Assembly (NCBI GenBank): GCA_943846665.1
Contig: OX044358.1
Span: 558,001 to 622,000, forward strand
Reading direction: 5' to 3'
DNA length: 64,000 nucleotides
From: Arcticimaribacter sp002477625
GTDB taxonomy: Bacteria > Bacteroidota > Bacteroidia > Flavobacteriales > Flavobacteriaceae
The notes below the pieces were generated by a model that was given only the letters and a program-made list of their open reading frames with translations, ran no database searches and was not told the DNA's origin. How positions within the stretch are numbered: position 1 is the stretch's first letter; every line of letters starts with the position of its first letter. Made by a program: the position numbers and the translations under genes. Of the stretch, positions 1-9,124 are shown one piece after another.

Positions 1-1004
1 TGATTAAAGTACTCTGTGGACAATATGGCGATTATGGACTCCCACCAAAGCAAAGTAGTTTTGCCATGCATGCATCGGTTGTAAAGCATTATTTCGGAGG
101 AGGAAGTTTTCCAATTGGCGGGTCATCTGAGATTGTAGGCACCATAGACCCGGTCATTGAAGCGGCAAAAGGAACCATCTTGATCAATGCTGAAGTAGAT
201 GAAATCATCCTCGACAAGCAACGTGCTATTGGGGTGAAAATGAGTGATGGAAAATCATTTTATGCACCGATAATCATAAGCGGAGCAGGAATCATGAATA
301 CCTATAAAAAGATGATTCCCAAAGATCATAAAATCCATAAGGAATTTTCAGAGCAGTTGACCAAAGTAAAACCTTCTGTAGCACACGGATGTTTGTATAT
401 CGGATTGAATGGAACTCCAGAAGAACTGAAACTGCCAAAGAAAAATTTATGGATTTATCCAGAAGACTTAGATCACGATGGCTGTGTGGATCGTTTTCTA
501 AAAGATCACGAGCAAGCCTTTCCCGTAGTCTATGTATCTTTTCCATCAGCAAAAGATCCCAGCTGGTCTGAACGTTATCCCAACAAAAGTACGATTGATA
601 TCATAACCCTACTACCCTATGAAAGTTTTCATCAATGGGATGCAACACGCTGGATGAAAAGAGGCGAGACTTATGAAGCCTATAAAGAACGTTTTTCGCA
701 GCGTTTACTAAACCACTTATTTGAACATTTTCCGTACCTAAAAGATTCAATCGATTGTTATGAATTATCTACTCCCCTTACGACAAAACACTTTGTCAAT
801 TATGAACACGGTGAGCTCTACGGGTTGGAGCACACCCCTGATCGGTATAAGCAAAAATTCCTGAATCCAAGAACACCTATCAAAGGGTTGTTTTTAACAG
901 GTCAAGACATTGTAACTGCAGGAGTTGGAGGAGCACTTTTTTCTGGTTTTATAACAACAACAGCTATTACGGGTAAAAATTTATGGAAAAAAATATACGC
1001 CTAA
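1..1004 (+). CDS. FAD-dependent oxidoreductase, RetSat/CrtI-like (5' partial)
   Basis: The frame is open from the window edge (first full codon at base 3), so the N-terminal FAD-binding half is missing; about 333 codons are visible. The visible part fits the C-terminal half of the phytoene desaturase / all-trans-retinol 13,14-reductase branch of the amine-oxidase-like flavoproteins: a FPIGGSSEIV segment, a dinucleotide-fold stretch (IIISGAG) and a closing FAD-contact motif, LTGQDIVTAGVGGALFSG. Family members saturate or desaturate polyene chains such as carotenoids. No carotenoid cluster is visible here (only idi, 42 kb away), so the substrate is unknown. An ATG at 66 is internal and not the true start. 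A short AACT/AGTT hairpin with a T-run follows the stop and may be a weak terminator. Confidence 0.8.
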   Translation, partial: IKVLCGQYGDYGLPPKQSSFAMHASVVKHYFGGGSFPIGGSSEIVGTIDPVIEAAKGTILINAEVDEIILDKQRAIGVKMSDGKSFYAPIIISGAGIMNTYKKMIPKDHKIHKEFSEQLTKVKPSVAHGCLYIGLNGTPEELKLPKKNLWIYPEDLDHDGCVDRFLKDHEQAFPVVYVSFPSAKDPSWSERYPNKSTIDIITLLPYESFHQWDATRWMKRGETYEAYKERFSQRLLNHLFEHFPYLKDSIDCYELSTPLTTKHFVNYEHGELYGLEHTPDRYKQKFLNPRTPIKGLFLTGQDIVTAGVGGALFSGFITTTAITGKNLWKKIYA

Positions 1005-1050
1005 CTACCTAGTTTTTTTAGTTGTAATCAGCAGTCCAATTTATTTTTAA

Positions 1051-1080
1051 TTGCCTAGTGCAATTTAAAAATGTATCTTG
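1051..1080 (+). promoter_or_regulatory. Possible Bacteroidetes-type promoter of the NTF2-like lipoprotein gene
   Basis: TTG at 1051-1053 is followed after 20 bases by TATCTTG at 1074-1080, about 24 bases before the ATG at 1104. The spacing fits the Bacteroidetes -33/-7 arrangement, but the -7 box is imperfect (consensus TAnnTTTG). Inference from motif only. Confidence 0.3.
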
Positions 1081-1103
1081 TGATATAACTATTAATATTT
1101 TAT

Positions 1104-1607
1104 ATGAAAAACTTAGTAAAACTACTTGTTGTATCACTTATGTTAAGTGCATGCACAACACAGAACACAGAAGCTGCAAAAGAGCGTATGATTGGGTTTC
1201 ATCCGAATCCAGAAATCCAAGAATTACAATGGCATTTGGGGACTCAAAAAGCTATTGATCGTGTAATTGCTTTAGACAAAGAGTGGTCTTCAAGAAACTT
1301 TGAGGGAATGAGAGAATTTTTTGTTGATTCGGTTCAAGTTACTGACCCCACAGGAAAAACAATAAATAATTTTGAAGAGTTCAAAGCTGGTTTAGAAGCC
1401 GAAGACCCTACAATAAGCTGGACTTTTCAGTACGCATATTCTGTAGACATTGATCCATCTCAAGGTGGTGAACATGTTCAAGCTGGATTTAAAGTTACCG
1501 TTCCAGGTGAAGAAGATGACGTTACAGAATATTATATCCATGAAAGTTACTACATCAGGGATGAAAAAATTGTAACCCTAAGTCAATTCAAACAAGCGAT
1601 TCAATAA
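1104..1607 (+). CDS. SnoaL/NTF2-like lipoprotein
   Basis: 167 residues. A short lipoprotein signal peptide ends in the lipobox LSAC (Cys17), so the product should be lipid-anchored outside the inner membrane. The rest reads like a small NTF2/SnoaL-like alpha+beta domain: an N-terminal helix with DKEWSSRNFEGMREFFVDSV, then strands with VTDPTGKTINNFEEFKAG, ending in the YYIRDEKI strand typical of that fold. NTF2-like folds bind small ligands or act as simple catalytic cones; no catalytic residues can be assigned. It is a single gene with its own possible promoter and is convergent with sucC across a bidirectional terminator. Lipoprotein status is fairly sure; the NTF2-like fold is an inference from sequence pattern. 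Confidence 0.7.
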   Translation: MKNLVKLLVVSLMLSACTTQNTEAAKERMIGFHPNPEIQELQWHLGTQKAIDRVIALDKEWSSRNFEGMREFFVDSVQVTDPTGKTINNFEEFKAGLEAEDPTISWTFQYAYSVDIDPSQGGEHVQAGFKVTVPGEEDDVTEYYIHESYYIRDEKIVTLSQFKQAIQ

Positions 1608-1611
1608 TTAC

Positions 1612-1631
1612 AAAGCCCTAACTAGGGTTTT
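1612..1631 (+). terminator. Small hairpin after the lipoprotein gene
   Basis: AAAGCCCT (1612-1619) pairs with AGGGTTTT (1624-1631) around a 4-base loop, with one G-T wobble, a few bases after the stop at 1607. There is only a short T-run, so it is probably an accessory to the stronger hairpin 30 bases further on. Confidence 0.4.
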
Positions 1632-1652
1632 AAAGATTAGCGAAAATTACAG

Positions 1653-1687
1653 CAAAAAAAAAGGTTCCTTTTAGGAACCTTTTTTTA
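1653..1687. terminator. Bidirectional intrinsic terminator between convergent genes
   Basis: AGGTTCCT (1662-1669) pairs with AGGAACCT (1673-1680) around TTT, flanked by an A-run on the left and a T-run on the right. Either strand therefore gives a hairpin followed by U residues. It separates the plus-strand lipoprotein gene from minus-strand sucC, whose stop is at 1744. Confidence 0.85.
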
Positions 1688-1743
1688 TTATCTGAATTGA
1701 GTAGTGAAAAATTCACAAACCCATTTGCTTTTGTATTAAAAAT

Positions 1744-2937
1744 TTAGCCAATCGCTTCTTGAACCTTATCTGCCGCTTCTTGAAAAGCAGTAGCAGAAAG
1801 TACATTCAAACCAGAGTTGTCAATTAATTCTTTTGCAATGTCTGCATTTGTACCTTGAAGACGAACAATAATCGGAACGTTTATGGCATCACCTAGATTT
1901 GTGTATGCATCTACAATCCCTTGTGCTACTCGATCACAACGAACAATACCGCCAAAAATATTAACTAAAATAGCTTTTACATTTGGATCTTTTAAGATCA
2001 AACGAAATGCGGTTTCTACACGAGCCGCATCAGCAGTTCCACCCACATCTAAAAAGTTAGCTGGATCTCCACCTGCCTGCTTGATTAAATCCATAGTCGC
2101 CATTGCCAAACCGGCTCCGTTTACCATACAACCAACATTACCATCCAAATCAACATAATTCAATCCAACTTCTCCTGCTTCAACTTCAATAGCATTTTCT
2201 TCACGGATATCGCGAAGTGCTAAATAATCTTTGTGACGAAACAAGGCATTATCATCTAACGATACTTTGGCGTCAACAGCTAAAATACGGTCGTCAGATG
2301 TTTTAAGTACTGGATTTATTTCAAATAAAGAAGAATCTGATTTATCGTAAGCAGTATACAATGCAGTAATAAACTTGGTCATCTCCTTAAACGCTTGACC
2401 ACTCAAACCTAAATTAAAAGCAACTTTACGTGCTTGAAAAGGGAGCATTCCAGTAGCAGGATCAATTTCTTCAGTAAAAATTAAGTGGGGGGTTTCTTCG
2501 GCTACAGTTTCAATATCCATACCGCCTTCTGTAGAATACATGATCATGTTTCTCCCGGTTGCACGATTCAATAAAACTGAAACATAGAATTCACTAGTTT
2601 CTGAAGCTCCCGGATAATACACATCTTCACAGACCAGTACCTGGTGCACCGGCTTCCCTTGCGGTGGTGTTTGAGGCGTAATGAGTTGCATACCGATAAT
2701 CTGATCTGCTATAGTAGAAACTTCACCAAGGTTTTTTGCAAGTTTTACACCGCCACCTTTTCCACGACCACCTGCATGAATCTGTGCTTTGATCACATGC
2801 CATCCCGTACCCGTTTCTTTGGTTAGTGTTTCTGCCGCTTTAACAGCCTCCTCAGCCGTTTGTGCAACAATACCACGTTGTATTGCTACGCCGAAAGTAG
2901 CTAAGATCTCTTTCCCTTGATATTCGTGTAAATTCAT
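1744..2937 (-). CDS. sucC: Succinyl-CoA ligase (ADP-forming) beta subunit
   Basis: 397 residues, the normal length for SucC. It forms succinyl-CoA synthetase with SucD and performs the substrate-level phosphorylation step of the TCA cycle. Visible marks are the N-terminal MNLHEYQGKEIL, the ATP-grasp glycine-rich segment AGGRGKGGGVK, the EGGMDIE motif, NGAGLAMATMD and the LDVGGTAD/NIFGGIVRCD phosphate-loop region of the C-terminal domain. The ATG at 2937 starts exactly at the conserved N-terminus. sucD is not adjacent, which is common in Flavobacteriia. The gene is divergent from lysA, shares a 168-base intergenic region with it, and has a good -33/-7 promoter candidate. Confidence 0.97.
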   Translation of the reverse strand: MNLHEYQGKEILATFGVAIQRGIVAQTAEEAVKAAETLTKETGTGWHVIKAQIHAGGRGKGGGVKLAKNLGEVSTIADQIIGMQLITPQTPPQGKPVHQVLVCEDVYYPGASETSEFYVSVLLNRATGRNMIMYSTEGGMDIETVAEETPHLIFTEEIDPATGMLPFQARKVAFNLGLSGQAFKEMTKFITALYTAYDKSDSSLFEINPVLKTSDDRILAVDAKVSLDDNALFRHKDYLALRDIREENAIEVEAGEVGLNYVDLDGNVGCMVNGAGLAMATMDLIKQAGGDPANFLDVGGTADAARVETAFRLILKDPNVKAILVNIFGGIVRCDRVAQGIVDAYTNLGDAINVPIIVRLQGTNADIAKELIDNSGLNVLSATAFQEAADKVQEAIG

Positions 2938-2957
2938 TCGTTTAAAATTTAATTGAA

Positions 2958-2990
2958 CAAAAATAAAGAAGTTAAATCAATTAAAATCAA
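2958..2990 (-). promoter_or_regulatory. Candidate sucC promoter (-33 TTG, -7 TATTTTTG)
   Basis: Read on the minus strand, TTG (2990-2988), 22 bases, then TATTTTTG (2965-2958). This matches the Bacteroidetes TTG / TAnnTTTG promoter and would give a leader of about 15 bases before the sucC ATG at 2937. Confidence 0.45.
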
Positions 2991-3081
2991 TCCACAGGAA
3001 AAGTATTTTGTTTTATTTAAAACATTATTTTATATTTTTAATATATTCTTGTAAAGCCCTTTCACAGTAGGAAATTGTTTT

Positions 3082-3089
3082 TACTTTTG
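3082..3089 (+). promoter_or_regulatory. Candidate -7 box upstream of lysA
   Basis: TACTTTTG matches TAnnTTTG and lies 16 bases before the ATG at 3106. No -33 TTG at normal spacing is visible, so this rests on the -7 box alone. Confidence 0.3.
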
Positions 3090-3105
3090 CAGTAAAGATT
3101 ACAAA

Positions 3106-4344
3106 ATGAATTACGCAGAATTAGGTTCAGTTGCAGAAGAATTTGGAGGTCCACTTTATGTTTATGATGCAGAAAAAATAAAGTTTCAGTACGACCGCTT
3201 GAGCAATGCTTTTAGTGGAGTAAAGAATCTTAAATTGAACTATGCTACCAAAGCGCTTTCCAATGTTTCCATTTTAAAATACATCCAAAGCCTTGGTGCC
3301 GGTCTCGATACCGTATCCATTCAGGAGGTGCGTCTTGGTCTGGCAGCTGGTTTTGAACCGAGCTCCATCATTTTTACTCCCAACGGAGTTTCGTTATCTG
3401 AAATTGAAGAAGTTGCAAAACTCGGAGCACAAATTAATATTGACAACCTTTCCATTTTAGAACAATTCGGCAGTAAATATCCGACAGTACCTGTTTGTAT
3501 TCGAATCAACCCACACGTGATGGCTGGTGGAAATTCTAATATTTCTGTGGGTCATATCGATTCTAAATTTGGAATTTCAATTCACCAAATACCCCATTTA
3601 ATTCGAATTACCGAAAACACCCAAATGAACATTAATGGAATTCACATGCACACAGGAAGTGATATTCTAGACATCGATGTTTTCCTTCATGCATCCGAGA
3701 TTTTATTCGAAACCGCCAAAAACTTTAAAGATCTGAGTTTTATTGACTTTGGATCAGGCTTTAAAGTGCCCTACAAAATTGGCGATATAGAAACCAATAT
3801 TGAAGAATTAGGAGAACGCTTGACCGAAAAATTCAATGATTTTTGTACAGAATATGGGAGAGAGTTGACCCTAGCCTTTGAGCCGGGAAAATTTTTAGTG
3901 AGTGAGGCGGGTTATTTTATATCCAAAGTAAATGTTGTTAAACAAACAACCTCAACCGTTTTTGCACAAATCGATAGTGGTTTCAACCACCTTATTCGAC
4001 CCATGTTTTACGGTTCTCATCATGAGATAGAAAACATATCAAACCCAGAAGGAAGGGAGCGTTTTTATTCTGTTGTAGGATATATTTGTGAAACAGACAC
4101 CTTTGGGAGTAACCGCAAAATATCCGAAATAAACGAAGGGGATTTCCTAGTCTTCCGAAATGCAGGTGCGTACTGCCAAACCATGGCTAGTAATTATAAT
4201 TCCAGATTTCGACCTGCAGAAGTATTATGGATCAATAAAAAAGCACATCTGATCCGCAAGGAAGAAACCTTTGAAGACATATTACACAACCAAGTGGTTT
4301 TGGATTTTGATACGGTTGCACAAAGGGAAACCGCTAAGGCTTAA
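3106..4344 (+). CDS. lysA: Diaminopimelate decarboxylase
   Basis: 412 residues. A PLP enzyme of fold type III that decarboxylates meso-diaminopimelate to L-lysine, the last step of lysine synthesis. The PLP lysine sits in NYATKALSN (Lys48); HMHTGSDI and DFGSGF are the His and Gly-rich phosphate-binding segments; EPGKFLVSEAG carries the conserved arginine-site region; NAGAYCQTMASNYN holds the catalytic Cys contributed across the dimer. The length fits LysA. It is a single gene, divergent from sucC, and its stop overlaps the 3' end of convergent mnmA by four bases. Confidence 0.93.
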   Translation: MNYAELGSVAEEFGGPLYVYDAEKIKFQYDRLSNAFSGVKNLKLNYATKALSNVSILKYIQSLGAGLDTVSIQEVRLGLAAGFEPSSIIFTPNGVSLSEIEEVAKLGAQINIDNLSILEQFGSKYPTVPVCIRINPHVMAGGNSNISVGHIDSKFGISIHQIPHLIRITENTQMNINGIHMHTGSDILDIDVFLHASEILFETAKNFKDLSFIDFGSGFKVPYKIGDIETNIEELGERLTEKFNDFCTEYGRELTLAFEPGKFLVSEAGYFISKVNVVKQTTSTVFAQIDSGFNHLIRPMFYGSHHEIENISNPEGRERFYSVVGYICETDTFGSNRKISEINEGDFLVFRNAGAYCQTMASNYNSRFRPAEVLWINKKAHLIRKEETFEDILHNQVVLDFDTVAQRETAKA

Positions 4345-5534
4345 GAAATAACACCCGAACCCAGAAGTTCTTCTCCTGCATACCACGCCACAAACTGCCC
4401 TTCACTAATTGCAGTTTGAGGGCTGTCAAACAGTACAAACAAACCTTCTTTTTCACAGTATAAGGTTGCTTTTTCTAAAGGTTGGCGGTACCGAATTCGA
4501 GCCTGAACCGCTAAGGTTTCACCCAAAGCGATTTTTAGATCATCTCGTACCCAATGTACTTCATCTTGTGTAACCAGCAGACCACGTCGCAAGAGACCTG
4601 GATGCTGCTTGCCTTGACCAGTATAGACAACGTTTTCCTCCACATCGGTATCGATAATAAACAAGGGTTCTGGAGTACCTCCCACACCCAAACCTTTGCG
4701 TTGTCCCTTTGTAAAAAAGTGAGCACCTTGATGGCTACCTACACGCTTTCCATCGGAAACCTGGTAGCTTCTTTTGGTACTGTGATAGCGCAGCAGTTCT
4801 TTTTGTGTTGCAAAGGTTTCTTGCGTTTCATTATAGACTTCGTTTGATTCTGAAATCTCTATGATATCTCCTTGTTGAGCTGAAAGTTTTTGTTGTAAAA
4901 AATCAGGCAAACTTACCTTACCAATGAAACACAAGCCCTGAGAATCTTTTTTGTCGGCGGTTATCAAATCTTGTGCAGTGGCAAGTTTTCGTACCTCTGA
5001 CTTTTGCAATTCACCTATTGGAAATAAAACCTTAGATAATTGTTCCTGGGTCAATTGACACAAAAAATACGATTGATCTTTATTGGCATCGGCACCACTC
5101 AATAAACGGTGAACGGATTTACCCTCAGCATTTACTTGTATATCAGTTCGGCAATAGTGGCCAGTTGCGACATAATCAGCACCCAGTGAAAGGGCAATGT
5201 CCATAAAAACATCGAACTTAATTTCACGATTACACAAGACATCTGGATTGGGGGTGCGCCCTTTTTGATATTCGGCAAACATATAGTCTACAATACGATC
5301 CTTGTACTCGACGCTCAAGTCTACAGTTTGAAATGGAATACCAAGCTTTTCAGCAACAATCATGGCATCATTACTATCTTCTAACCAAGGACATTCATTG
5401 GAAAGTGTAACGGTTTCATCATGCCAATTTTTCATGAAAAGTGCGATCACCTCATAGCCTTGCTCTTGGAGCAGGTATGCTGCAACGCTCGAATCGACAC
5501 CTCCAGAGAGGCCAACAACGACTTTCTTTTTCAT
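4341..5534 (-). CDS. mnmA: tRNA-specific 2-thiouridylase MnmA
   Basis: 397 residues. It activates U34 of Glu, Gln and Lys tRNAs with ATP and inserts sulfur to give 2-thiouridine. The N-terminal PP-loop motif GLSGGVDSSVAAYLL binds ATP. Two catalytic cysteines are in place, one in NPDVLCNREIKF and one in SQGLCFIGK, about 100 residues apart as in the family. KDQSYFLCQLT and the C-terminal beta-barrel follow. It reads toward lysA and overlaps it by four bases at the 3' ends. It lies 55 bases downstream of yidC and may be read from the same transcript. Confidence 0.95.
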   Translation of the reverse strand: MKKKVVVGLSGGVDSSVAAYLLQEQGYEVIALFMKNWHDETVTLSNECPWLEDSNDAMIVAEKLGIPFQTVDLSVEYKDRIVDYMFAEYQKGRTPNPDVLCNREIKFDVFMDIALSLGADYVATGHYCRTDIQVNAEGKSVHRLLSGADANKDQSYFLCQLTQEQLSKVLFPIGELQKSEVRKLATAQDLITADKKDSQGLCFIGKVSLPDFLQQKLSAQQGDIIEISESNEVYNETQETFATQKELLRYHSTKRSYQVSDGKRVGSHQGAHFFTKGQRKGLGVGGTPEPLFIIDTDVEENVVYTGQGKQHPGLLRRGLLVTQDEVHWVRDDLKIALGETLAVQARIRYRQPLEKATLYCEKEGLFVLFDSPQTAISEGQFVAWYAGEELLGSGVIS

Positions 5535-5589
5535 GAGACAAAGATAACAAATAGATGCTTGAAGTAAATATTCCTATGGAAGCCTAAAA

Positions 5590-7410
5590 CTAGCGCTTTC
5601 TTTTAGCGTTTTTCTGCTGCTCAGCCTGCTCCATGGCTTGATGTAGGCGAGCAGAAAAACCACCTTTCTTCTTGGGTTTTTTCTTGTTTTCTTCCAGCTG
5701 AGTCAAAATCTTAGCATCGTCCACGATAAAGTGTTTAATAACGAGCATCAAAACAATGGTCAATACATTCGAAACGAAGTAATACAAACTTAAACCACTT
5801 GCATAGTTGTTGAAGAAAAACAACATCATCAAAGGCATGATGTACATGATTACTTTCATATTGGGCATACCCGGCTGCTGAGGAGCTGCTTGCTGTCCAG
5901 CAGTCATCATGGTATAGAAGAAAATTGCGATAGATGCCAGAATAGGAAATAAACTGACGTGATCTCCATAAAAAGGAATGTTGAATCCTAATTCGTAAAC
6001 AGAATCGTAAGATGAAAGATCATCTGCCCATAAAAAGCTTTTTTCACGTAAAGCAAAGGCTACTGGGAAGAAACTGAAAAGTGCATAAAACACCGGAAGT
6101 TGAATCAAAGCGGGTAAACATCCCGACATGGGATTGGCACCGGCCTTGGAATAGAGTGCCATGGTTTCTTGCTGCCGTTTTACAGAATCATCTTTATACT
6201 TAGCTGTTATTTCGTCAACTTCAGGCTTTAAAACCTTCATCTTGATTTGTGAAACATATGATTTATAAGTCACCGGAGACATTACCAAACGCACTAAAAT
6301 CGTCATTACAATAATGGCAATTCCATAAGGCAAAAAGGAACTTAAGAAATTAAAGGTCGGTGTAAATATATATTTATTAATCCAACCAAAAATACCCCAG
6401 CCAAAGTCAATAGAATCTTCTAAACCAAGATCATATTGTGCTAAAGTATCGTATTCTGTAGGTCCAAAATACCATTTAAAATTCTGATTGATTTCTCCTT
6501 GAGACACAACTGGAATTTGTGTTTGATATACCTTGGTAAACTCTTGATCTACTATATCCGAATCCACTAAACTTTCGGAAGTAAAGTTTACCGTTTCAAA
6601 TGCTTTGGATGGTATTAGAATTGAATTGAAAAAATGTTGCTTGTACGAAATCCAATGCACATCTTTATCTTCTTCCTCATCATCTGAAGCCCCAGATAGA
6701 TAATCTATTTTGTCGTCTTCAAAACCATAGGTAAGCAAATGATATCGGTTCTCATACTCAATACTTCTCGAATTCCTAAAAGCCTTTAGATCCCAGCTAA
6801 TTTGCTGTTGCTCTCTGGTGTTGATCAATCGACCCATACCCTCGGAACGGATCGAAAAGTCAACCATATAATCGTTGGCATTGATCTGATATTCAAAAAC
6901 AATATACTGAGAAGTACTGACAGCTGCGGTAAGGGTTACCCTTTGGTTCCCATTGCGTTCTGTGATTTTAGGAGTGAAATAAAAATCTGTTGTATTTAAA
7001 ATTCTTCCATCCGAAGTAGTAAAACTGTAATTGAAGTTTTGATTTTCCTTGATGAGGTATAAGGGTTCCTCTTTGTAATTATTAAACTCTTTGAGTCGTA
7101 AACTCGATATTTGAGCACCTTTGGGTGCAAAAGTGATGGCTAATTTTTCATTTTCGATACCTACTTCCTTACTAGAATTGTTTTGAAATAAATTAGCATA
7201 CGAACCAAAACTAGCTTGTAGTTGTTGACTTTGCAGTGAGTCACTCATAACCACTGCATTCGATGCATCGCTAGCCGTCGACTCCGATTGTGTCGCTGTT
7301 TTATTTGTTGCTTCCTCAACTGGGGGTTGGTTGTAAAGCATCCAAGTAAGAATGAGTGCAATAAGGAAAAATCCTACAAACTGCCAGGGGTCAAATTTTT
7401 TCTGTTCCAT
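5590..7410 (-). CDS. yidC: Membrane protein insertase YidC
   Basis: 606 residues, full length for the Gram-negative form. YidC inserts and folds inner-membrane proteins, alone or with Sec. There is one N-terminal transmembrane segment (FVGFFLIALILTWML), a Ser/Thr-rich linker, a large periplasmic P1 domain (about residues 60-330), then the Oxa1-type core with YGIAIIVMTILVRLVM, the GCLPALIQLPVFYALF hairpin and three more membrane segments. The last 30 residues are Lys/Arg-rich, as in ribosome-contacting tails. The stop of pyrG lies 24 bases upstream, so pyrG and yidC are probably co-transcribed. Confidence 0.96.
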   Translation of the reverse strand: MEQKKFDPWQFVGFFLIALILTWMLYNQPPVEEATNKTATQSESTASDASNAVVMSDSLQSQQLQASFGSYANLFQNNSSKEVGIENEKLAITFAPKGAQISSLRLKEFNNYKEEPLYLIKENQNFNYSFTTSDGRILNTTDFYFTPKITERNGNQRVTLTAAVSTSQYIVFEYQINANDYMVDFSIRSEGMGRLINTREQQQISWDLKAFRNSRSIEYENRYHLLTYGFEDDKIDYLSGASDDEEEDKDVHWISYKQHFFNSILIPSKAFETVNFTSESLVDSDIVDQEFTKVYQTQIPVVSQGEINQNFKWYFGPTEYDTLAQYDLGLEDSIDFGWGIFGWINKYIFTPTFNFLSSFLPYGIAIIVMTILVRLVMSPVTYKSYVSQIKMKVLKPEVDEITAKYKDDSVKRQQETMALYSKAGANPMSGCLPALIQLPVFYALFSFFPVAFALREKSFLWADDLSSYDSVYELGFNIPFYGDHVSLFPILASIAIFFYTMMTAGQQAAPQQPGMPNMKVIMYIMPLMMLFFFNNYASGLSLYYFVSNVLTIVLMLVIKHFIVDDAKILTQLEENKKKPKKKGGFSARLHQAMEQAEQQKNAKRKR

Positions 7411-7434
7411 AATATTAGATACCTATTAAGTAGG

Positions 7435-9048
7435 TTATTTTGAGTGATTGTATTGTAAACTAGCTTGTACAAAATCGACAAATAAAGGATGTGGATTGAG
7501 TACCGTACTTTTATATTCAGGATGGTATTGAACTCCAACAAACCAGGGATGGCTTGGGTTTTCAACAATCTCAACTAAACCTGTTTTAGGATTAATTCCA
7601 GTAGCTTTTAATCCAGAAGCTTCTACTTCTTTTCTGTATTGATCATTGAATTCATAACGGTGACGGTGACGTTCCGAAATGGTGTTTTTACCGTAAGCTT
7701 TATGTGCCAGAGACCCTTCTAACAAATCGCAATCCCAAGCGCCTAACCTCATGGTTCCTCCCATATCGGTTATTGTTTTCTGATTTTCCATAATTGAAAT
7801 TACTGGCTCTTTACAGTGCTCGTCCATTTCAATTGAATTGGCATCTTGAAGTCCCATAACGTTGCGGGCATGTTCAATAACCGCCATTTGCATTCCCAAA
7901 CAAATTCCTAAAAAAGGAATGTTGTTTTCACGGACATAACGAACAGCGTCAATCTTACCTTCTGTACCTCTTCCTCCAAAACCTGGAGCAACAATTACAC
8001 CGTCAAGATTTTTTAATTTTTCAGCTACATTATCCGCATTTAAAAATTCCGAATGTATCGATTCAACCCTAACCTTAACTTCGTTGGCAGCACCAGAATG
8101 AATTAAGGATTCTAATATGGATTTATAGGAGTCTTGTAGTTCTACGTATTTTCCAATCAGACCAATTGTAATTTGCTCTTTCGGATTTTTATGTTTTCTT
8201 AAAAATTCTTTCCATTGATCTAAATTGCTTGTTCTGCTTTCTAGCTTTAACATATTCAAAACTACCTGATCTAAACCTTCATCCAACATCAACAAGGGAA
8301 CATCATAAATAGTTTCAGCATCAATCGACTCGATAACAGCTTCTTGCTTTACATTGCAAAACAAGGCGAGCTTACGTTTAATGTCATCTGAGATTTTGTG
8401 TTCTGTTCTACACACAAGAACATTGGCTTTGACACCACTCTCCATTAGCGTTTTAACAGAATGCTGGGTGGGCTTGGTTTTTAATTCTCCAGCTGCAGAA
8501 AGGTATGGGATTAAGGTTAAATGAATGACCATTGCATTCTCATCACCAAGTTCCCAAATCAATTGACGAACAGCTTCCACATAAGGGAGTGATTCTATAT
8601 CCCCAACAGTACCACCAATTTCTGTAATTACAATATCATAGTCACCCGACTCTCCCAAAAGACACATGCGTTCTTTGATTTCGTTGGTGATATGGGGTAC
8701 AACTTGTACCGTCTTTCCAAGGAAAACACCTTTGCGCTCTTTATCAATTACACTCTGATAAACACGTCCCGTAGTAACATTGTTTGCTTGTGAGGTAGAA
8801 ACGTTCAAGAAACGTTCATAATGCCCTAAATCCAGATCGGTTTCAGCACCGTCATCCGTTACAAAACACTCTCCGTGCTCATAGGGATTAAGCGTCCCTG
8901 GATCGACATTAATATAGGGGTCAAACTTCTGGATGGTTACACGGTACTTCTGTTCTTGAAGAAGCTTCGCTAAAGAAGCCGCAATGATTCCTTTTCCTAA
9001 GGAAGAAGTAACTCCTCCAGTGACAAATATATATTTGGTGTTTGACAT
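7435..9048 (-). CDS. pyrG: CTP synthase
   Basis: 537 residues. It converts UTP to CTP using ATP and glutamine, the last step of pyrimidine nucleotide synthesis. The N-terminal synthetase domain starts at KYIFVTGGVTSSLGKG (ATP loop) and carries DPYINVDPGTLNPYEHGE. The C-terminal class I glutamine amidotransferase domain has the nucleophile in FLGICLGMQMAV and the catalytic His/Glu in QYHPEYKS. Length and both domains are complete. It is followed by yidC on the same strand, with the LysM-PBP gene 76 bases upstream. Confidence 0.97.
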   Translation of the reverse strand: MSNTKYIFVTGGVTSSLGKGIIAASLAKLLQEQKYRVTIQKFDPYINVDPGTLNPYEHGECFVTDDGAETDLDLGHYERFLNVSTSQANNVTTGRVYQSVIDKERKGVFLGKTVQVVPHITNEIKERMCLLGESGDYDIVITEIGGTVGDIESLPYVEAVRQLIWELGDENAMVIHLTLIPYLSAAGELKTKPTQHSVKTLMESGVKANVLVCRTEHKISDDIKRKLALFCNVKQEAVIESIDAETIYDVPLLMLDEGLDQVVLNMLKLESRTSNLDQWKEFLRKHKNPKEQITIGLIGKYVELQDSYKSILESLIHSGAANEVKVRVESIHSEFLNADNVAEKLKNLDGVIVAPGFGGRGTEGKIDAVRYVRENNIPFLGICLGMQMAVIEHARNVMGLQDANSIEMDEHCKEPVISIMENQKTITDMGGTMRLGAWDCDLLEGSLAHKAYGKNTISERHRHRYEFNDQYRKEVEASGLKATGINPKTGLVEIVENPSHPWFVGVQYHPEYKSTVLNPHPLFVDFVQASLQYNHSK

Positions 9049-9124
9049 CCGGTTTCGTAGTATTGTTAGTTATTTACCGGGCTTAAAATTACAAAAACTA
9101 TTGAGATAAATAGAGTTCTAAGCC

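Noticed and set aside
3049..3089. TTG about 30 bases before -7 boxes of lysA, tuf and prfC as -33 elements
   Set aside because: Spacing of 29-31 bases is too long for the known -33/-7 promoter (about 18-23).
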